Shown in pieces: positions 61,201 through 64,000 of a stretch of 64,000 bases of DNA. The translations under genes were made by a program, and so were the position numbers. Under the pieces are notes generated by a model. It was given only the letters and a program-made list of their open reading frames with translations. It was not told where the DNA came from and made no database searches. Each line of letters starts with the position of its first letter. Position 1 is the first letter of the stretch. The DNA is from Saccharomycopsis crataegensis (lineage: Eukaryota; Ascomycota; Saccharomycetes; Ascoideales; Saccharomycopsidaceae): assembly GCF_037102585.1 (NCBI RefSeq), contig NW_027043827.1, positions 83,018 through 147,017 on the forward strand. Reading direction: 5' to 3'.

Positions 61201-63470
61201 TTGTAATGATCTAATAATTTCGATCCACAGCCTTCTTGACAAAAGTGGTTAGAGGTTTGCACCAAGTTCTCGATATAGTGACCCAAAGGAGCGTCGGTAA
61301 AATCCATATAGTACTCAATTTGGATGATTTTAGGAAAAATGCAAGGGCTCTGATTTTTTGCGTTGGTGGTTGAATAAAGAAAACTAATGCTTTGATGGAA
61401 AGACACTTCAAGTAGTGAAGAGATTTGCTCAGAAAACGATTCCCATTGTCTAGAATATAGCTTGCAAGTTGATTTCAATAATTTGGATTTTTTGTAAATG
61501 ATCACTTGCGCAAGATTAATGATACTACCTTGGTCAAACAAATCATACTCTTCTAGTTTAATACCGAAAATTCTCACGATTTCTTTGGCGGAGTCCGCAT
61601 CAATGGCATTCATGTCATAATTCTCTAGGAAATTATTCAAATGCTTTTCACAGTCCCTGGCCTTTGTCAAGAGATGAGGTAATGGCACCTTGATGGTAGG
61701 AGATATCGAAAACAACCGCTGATCAAATCTCTCAATAAACTGATAGTCGAAACCAAAGTACGGAGTATGGTGAAGCATTTCTTTCAACTCCCTTGCATTG
61801 GGCATCAAAAGGTACTCATTTCTAAATAGAAACGTTTCCAATTTCAAGTGGAACATCATGTAAACAAGGAATTCAAGAATATTTTTCACTTTATTCAAAG
61901 ACATTTGATCTTGACCTCTTAATATAAAAGTACACCCGAGTGTGCTCTTGCATCCAGTGAAGAACATAAACGTCTTCCTGACGTTTTGATGAACGAAAGA
62001 TTTGACTTCAAAGAGTTCACACAGTCCTAAACGGGGCTTGGTTGCCAATTTTTCCATTGATCCCACTACATCGGCCTCCAACATTCGTGAAAGCCGTTCA
62101 ATAATTTGTGGTTTGACACTATAGGCGACAGAGATCCCAGCAATATCCAATAATTCCAAAGCGTAGCCAGAAATCGTGGACCCGGAAATAACCACGTCAG
62201 GTTTTGGCCGGAGCAGGACAATTCGTTTTACTAATTTGTCAAGATATTCCTTTTCTTGAGCCATCACTTGGTCAAGACTGACGAAAGCTTGGGTTCCCTT
62301 TTCATAATTCAATGGAAACATTATTAGAACCACGTTGGGGTTGGTGATTTGCGACCTCATGGATTTCAATGCCACATTCTTGGTGAACACTATCCCATTA
62401 ATACATTCGCTTTCTGCTGGGGTGGCCCCAAGAATCTTTTTAACCTTTACGTACCGGGTGATATCCAAACTGTCACCATTCTTTGGGTCGGGGTCAATTA
62501 ATTCTATACTGTTTAATAGTCGATGAATGGTATAATACCAGCTCTTCTTATTTCTGACATCGAACAGTACCAACGTCTGTTTCAAGAACCTCTTAATGTG
62601 ATGAATGCTAATATCGTTTAACTCTTTGTGCATGTACTCTTTCTCACAAATGATGGAATCGTTGTCAACAGCAAGTGGTTCGGTATTGATGGCCGAAGAA
62701 TACACTTCGGCGTCACCATCCTTTTTCGCGGCTGTCAATAACTGGCCCATCCTTGAAGGGATATTATTATTATTATTATTATCGTCAATGTTCCGCTTTG
62801 TACTTTTACTCCGCTTCCTGCTCTTCATTCGTATGAGCGATGCCTGGGTCTTGTCATACCCTGCTCCAACCTGGTTTATACTGTAGCTTGATCTTGATGG
62901 CCGTAGATTGGACTCCCCACCTCTCATGGAGTCGGAATAGCTCGAAAGGTTGCCAATGGAATCCGAATGCAACGCAGTATACAACGTCATGGATGATTCA
63001 TCTTCGGACGACGACAGGTATTTGTCAGATAAATCCACCATTATCGATGGGTCCCTTTCTGATTTGTCTTGTAAAGAGCTGACATCACCATCAACGATAA
63101 TATTGGATGAAATATCAGTCCCGTTTGCCATGGAAGCCTCATTTCTCTTCTGATCGTCATTATCATTATTAGTATTGTTATTATCGTCGATATCATCATA
63201 TTCATCACTCGAGTCATCGTAGTCGTAACTCAAACACGAATGGCATAATCGGATTTGACCATTGTAAGTGAAACGTTCTCCCGAGATCAACGTAGTGCAA
63301 TCATTACAAAAGATCTGCCCACATAATCGACAATGGTGTCTTCTTCTGAACGTGGTGAACGGTTTGCCACAACTGAAGCATTCCTTGACACTGTTATCTT
63401 TCATCCAATAGTCCTTGGACAACAAGAGATTTCCCCTATTGAAAGGCTTGTTCTGGAATAGTTGGTACAT
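58233..63470 (-). CDS. FAB1: Phosphatidylinositol 3-phosphate 5-kinase (Fab1/PIKfyve)
   Basis: 1745 residues. It makes PI(3,5)P2 on vacuole/endosome membranes and so controls vacuole size and trafficking. An N-terminal FYVE zinc finger lies at 31-80 with eight Cys/His ligands and the RRHHCR signature that binds PI3P. A TCP-1/GroEL-like domain follows at about 345-550 (PDVVISGSTISGYALELLD; GCTFILRGQ). A Cys-rich middle region is at about 720-900, then charged low-complexity linkers. The C-terminal PIP kinase domain begins near 1380 and has IFDLKGSMRNRH near 1590, NVMDYSLVIGID near 1663 and GIIDYIRTFTWDKK near 1690. It is shorter than baker's-yeast Fab1 (about 2,280 residues), mainly in the linkers. 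No lesion is seen. It is the only clear host protein gene here. Confidence 0.97.
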   Translation of the reverse strand: MYQLFQNKPFNRGNLLLSKDYWMKDNSVKECFSCGKPFTTFRRRHHCRLCGQIFCNDCTTLISGERFTYNGQIRLCHSCLSYDYDDSSDEYDDIDDNNNTNNDNDDQKRNEASMANGTDISSNIIVDGDVSSLQDKSERDPSIMVDLSDKYLSSSEDESSMTLYTALHSDSIGNLSSYSDSMRGGESNLRPSRSSYSINQVGAGYDKTQASLIRMKSRKRSKSTKRNIDDNNNNNNIPSRMGQLLTAAKKDGDAEVYSSAINTEPLAVDNDSIICEKEYMHKELNDISIHHIKRFLKQTLVLFDVRNKKSWYYTIHRLLNSIELIDPDPKNGDSLDITRYVKVKKILGATPAESECINGIVFTKNVALKSMRSQITNPNVVLIMFPLNYEKGTQAFVSLDQVMAQEKEYLDKLVKRIVLLRPKPDVVISGSTISGYALELLDIAGISVAYSVKPQIIERLSRMLEADVVGSMEKLATKPRLGLCELFEVKSFVHQNVRKTFMFFTGCKSTLGCTFILRGQDQMSLNKVKNILEFLVYMMFHLKLETFLFRNEYLLMPNARELKEMLHHTPYFGFDYQFIERFDQRLFSISPTIKVPLPHLLTKARDCEKHLNNFLENYDMNAIDADSAKEIVRIFGIKLEEYDLFDQGSIINLAQVIIYKKSKLLKSTCKLYSRQWESFSEQISSLLEVSFHQSISFLYSTTNAKNQSPCIFPKIIQIEYYMDFTDAPLGHYIENLVQTSNHFCQEGCGSKLLDHYKNYVHGDGAITVSIENMECKIPGLQHVILMWSTCQKCNHSTPVIPMNEIAWKFSFGKFLELGFLSVPLTVSFIECQHDLKDRIKYFGLNDLTVKFSYQKIDLLEVIVPGDKVYWRPEVDVTLKLEVYQLIVDRANNFFEGVLDRLEGVKIDNSSQENADAANEKVKQLIGLAKENHAEIMNQVKKIYTESSPLEYLPLNIILKGLQSMSVSWDLEFSQFEEEFLPSENDITRITAFQLKNFFKEKKSPEDLDTERGKNKEKLKGLGYPESEYYDEKSKTDLERLEADPAVNGSKKWENDNDYDMKQPENIDERETSRDIQLGTMPSTDNSNSVDRDTSLIMEDEQQLKSSTSRSSFKHSNVLEKVSRMEARLNNNSDIKSENFNDSHLLSGKTPLLSTGNLLKTELINRSNFSDDFATSTASSKKLANTRVAKLKDYYDQMHVRLNKEFVLERENERKKIAKRYHAIPLMSSKPIVEVYQDFEDAVQDENEDKSNKNHVKNKDHIESSKLKRDESEYNDAGDNEEASVDVINGNPVIFDNHGDSKELESTKNNEAEAPEIFNDNEQIGEDKIEHADINDNKALSLKEKRTEDKNEIPQQEKNSLLSAIKKFWADRSVLWKPLDYPLKETEHVFVDSDVIIREDEPSSLIAFSLSSKNYLQTVKRLRKEVIDSLSLPGMQENIEIQPGSKIQEKLLEAEMLKKRAIHLKFQIMDDSAILSCKVFFVGQFEALREACGSNFIQSLSRCIKWDSSGGKSGSAFLKTLDDRLIIKQLSEPEFESFVKMAPSYFEFVSQSLFHDLPSVISKIFGFYQLVIKNLSSGKNIKMNVIIMENLFYNRKNLRIFDLKGSMRNRHVEKTGKENEVLLDENMVDYIYESPLFVRIHSKKLLRASLWNDTLFLSKMNVMDYSLVIGIDTEKNEIVAGIIDYIRTFTWDKKLESWVKEKGLVGGGGKRPTVVTPKQYKSRFRAAMERYILLVPDKFYLTDQLR

Positions 63471-63782
63471 GAAATGCTGTATATAATGAATTGAATATTT
63501 CCTAGGAGAGAAAAATAATACCCATTAGTCATTTGGAACAGTGTTTGTGGCAGAATAACAACAACATTAAAGAGTTGGACCTCATCGCCGAGAAATCTTT
63601 CAAAACAAAAAAACGTCAGGAAAATAAATTACTAAACGCAGCGCTTAAAACAAAAGCACTAAACATAATAAACCTACGCTATTTTCTTTTTGTAGACCAT
63701 GGTAATAATTTATATTATAAATTTTATAATTATATCAATATCGTTTCATTATTGGAAAAGTTACTCAAAGATATATAAATTA
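63471..63782. other. FAB1 upstream intergenic region
   Basis: About 310 bp of AT-rich DNA between FAB1 and a partial gene transcribed in the same direction. It should hold the FAB1 promoter; no clear TATA or factor site was assigned. An 81-codon plus-strand reading (63533-63778) lacks an upstream ATG and is rich in Lys/Asn, and is not considered a gene. Confidence 0.5.
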
Positions 63783-64000
63783 TCATAATGCTACAGACAA
63801 CGGTGAATCTTGGAAAATTGAAGAGTCAGACCTTTTGCTAACCCAATTTAAATCAAATCGAAGAACATTATTATTTTTCTCACTACCTAGCGCATCAATC
63901 TCATCAGTTTCCCATTTACCCTTATTTGCCAACTCCGTACCATTTATCCATGCTTTCCTACTGCCGTGTTTAATGAGATCAAATTGCTCCATTGAGCAAA
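63783..64000 (-). CDS. C-terminus of an unidentified protein, continues past the window
   Basis: The frame is open from the window edge to the stop at 63783. From the first internal Met (63992) it gives 69 residues, including KHGSRKAWINGTELANKGKW and VLRFDLNWVSKRSDSS. No stop lies between that Met and the edge, so the true start is probably outside. No family is recognised. The non-repetitive composition and position beside FAB1 suggest a host gene. Confidence 0.5.
   Translation of the reverse strand, partial: CSMEQFDLIKHGSRKAWINGTELANKGKWETDEIDALGSEKNNNVLRFDLNWVSKRSDSSIFQDSPLSVAL

Overview
The window is repeat-dominated DNA from an AT-rich budding yeast (Saccharomycotina type). The evidence is a FAB1/PIKfyve lipid-kinase gene with yeast layout, compact intergenic spaces, yeast-type tRNA genes (initiator Met, Ser-AGA, Ile-AAT with a 19-nt intron, Gly-TCC, Thr-AGT), Ty5/copia-like and Ty3/gypsy-like retrotransposons, and several LINE families. 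No species is named because no marker here fixes one. All identities and repeat boundaries were judged by eye.

Layout. 1-5201: family-1 copia element with one uninterrupted Gag-Pol frame (minus strand). 5202-6068: broken LINE-C ORF2 and an LTR stub. 6490-6561: initiator tRNA-Met, followed upstream by a gypsy LTR tip and a LINE-F ORF1 broken by a solo LTR. 8761-18353: nested copia zone with family-2 LTRs, a frameshifted family-1 element, and a second family-1 element that shares its LTR. 18354-21504: 5'-truncated Ty3/gypsy pol with one in-frame stop, plus its 3' LTR. 21570-26226: LINE-A tail and a 5'-truncated LINE-B. 26237-26432: tRNA-Ser/tRNA-Ile pair. 26552-29486: family-3 LTR, LINE fragments, family-1 LTR and a partial chimeric LTR. 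29487-34648: family-2 copia element with one nonsense codon. 34649-36647: two decayed unidentified genes, a complete family-1/family-2 chimeric solo LTR and a family-3 solo LTR. 37160-37231: tRNA-Gly. 37245-41880: LINE-D, a solo LTR and the LINE-A end. 41881-48167: full-length LINE-B with both ORFs open. 48168-50388: LINE-B scraps, a LINE-E fragment and two copies of a tRNA-headed SINE-like unit. 51345-57386: full-length LINE-C with both ORFs open. 57442-57514: tRNA-Thr. 58233-63470: FAB1, the only clear host protein gene. A partial unidentified gene lies at the right edge.

How the parts relate. Four tRNA genes each have a TGTTA-starting LTR tip 10-13 nt upstream of the mature 5' end, as expected of Ty3-type targeting. 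In all four cases a LINE 5' junction then lies 56-59 bp upstream of the tRNA, pointing away from it. Copia families 1 and 2 have a primer-binding site complementary to the anticodon arm of the initiator tRNA present in the window. Family-1 LTRs carry tandem arrays of perfect heat-shock-element motifs. Families 1 and 2 have recombined, and one chimeric LTR has a perfect target-site duplication. LINE-A and LINE-B share a 3' UTR hairpin design. The SINE-like unit combines a Pol III promoter head with a module resembling the LINE-E 3' UTR.
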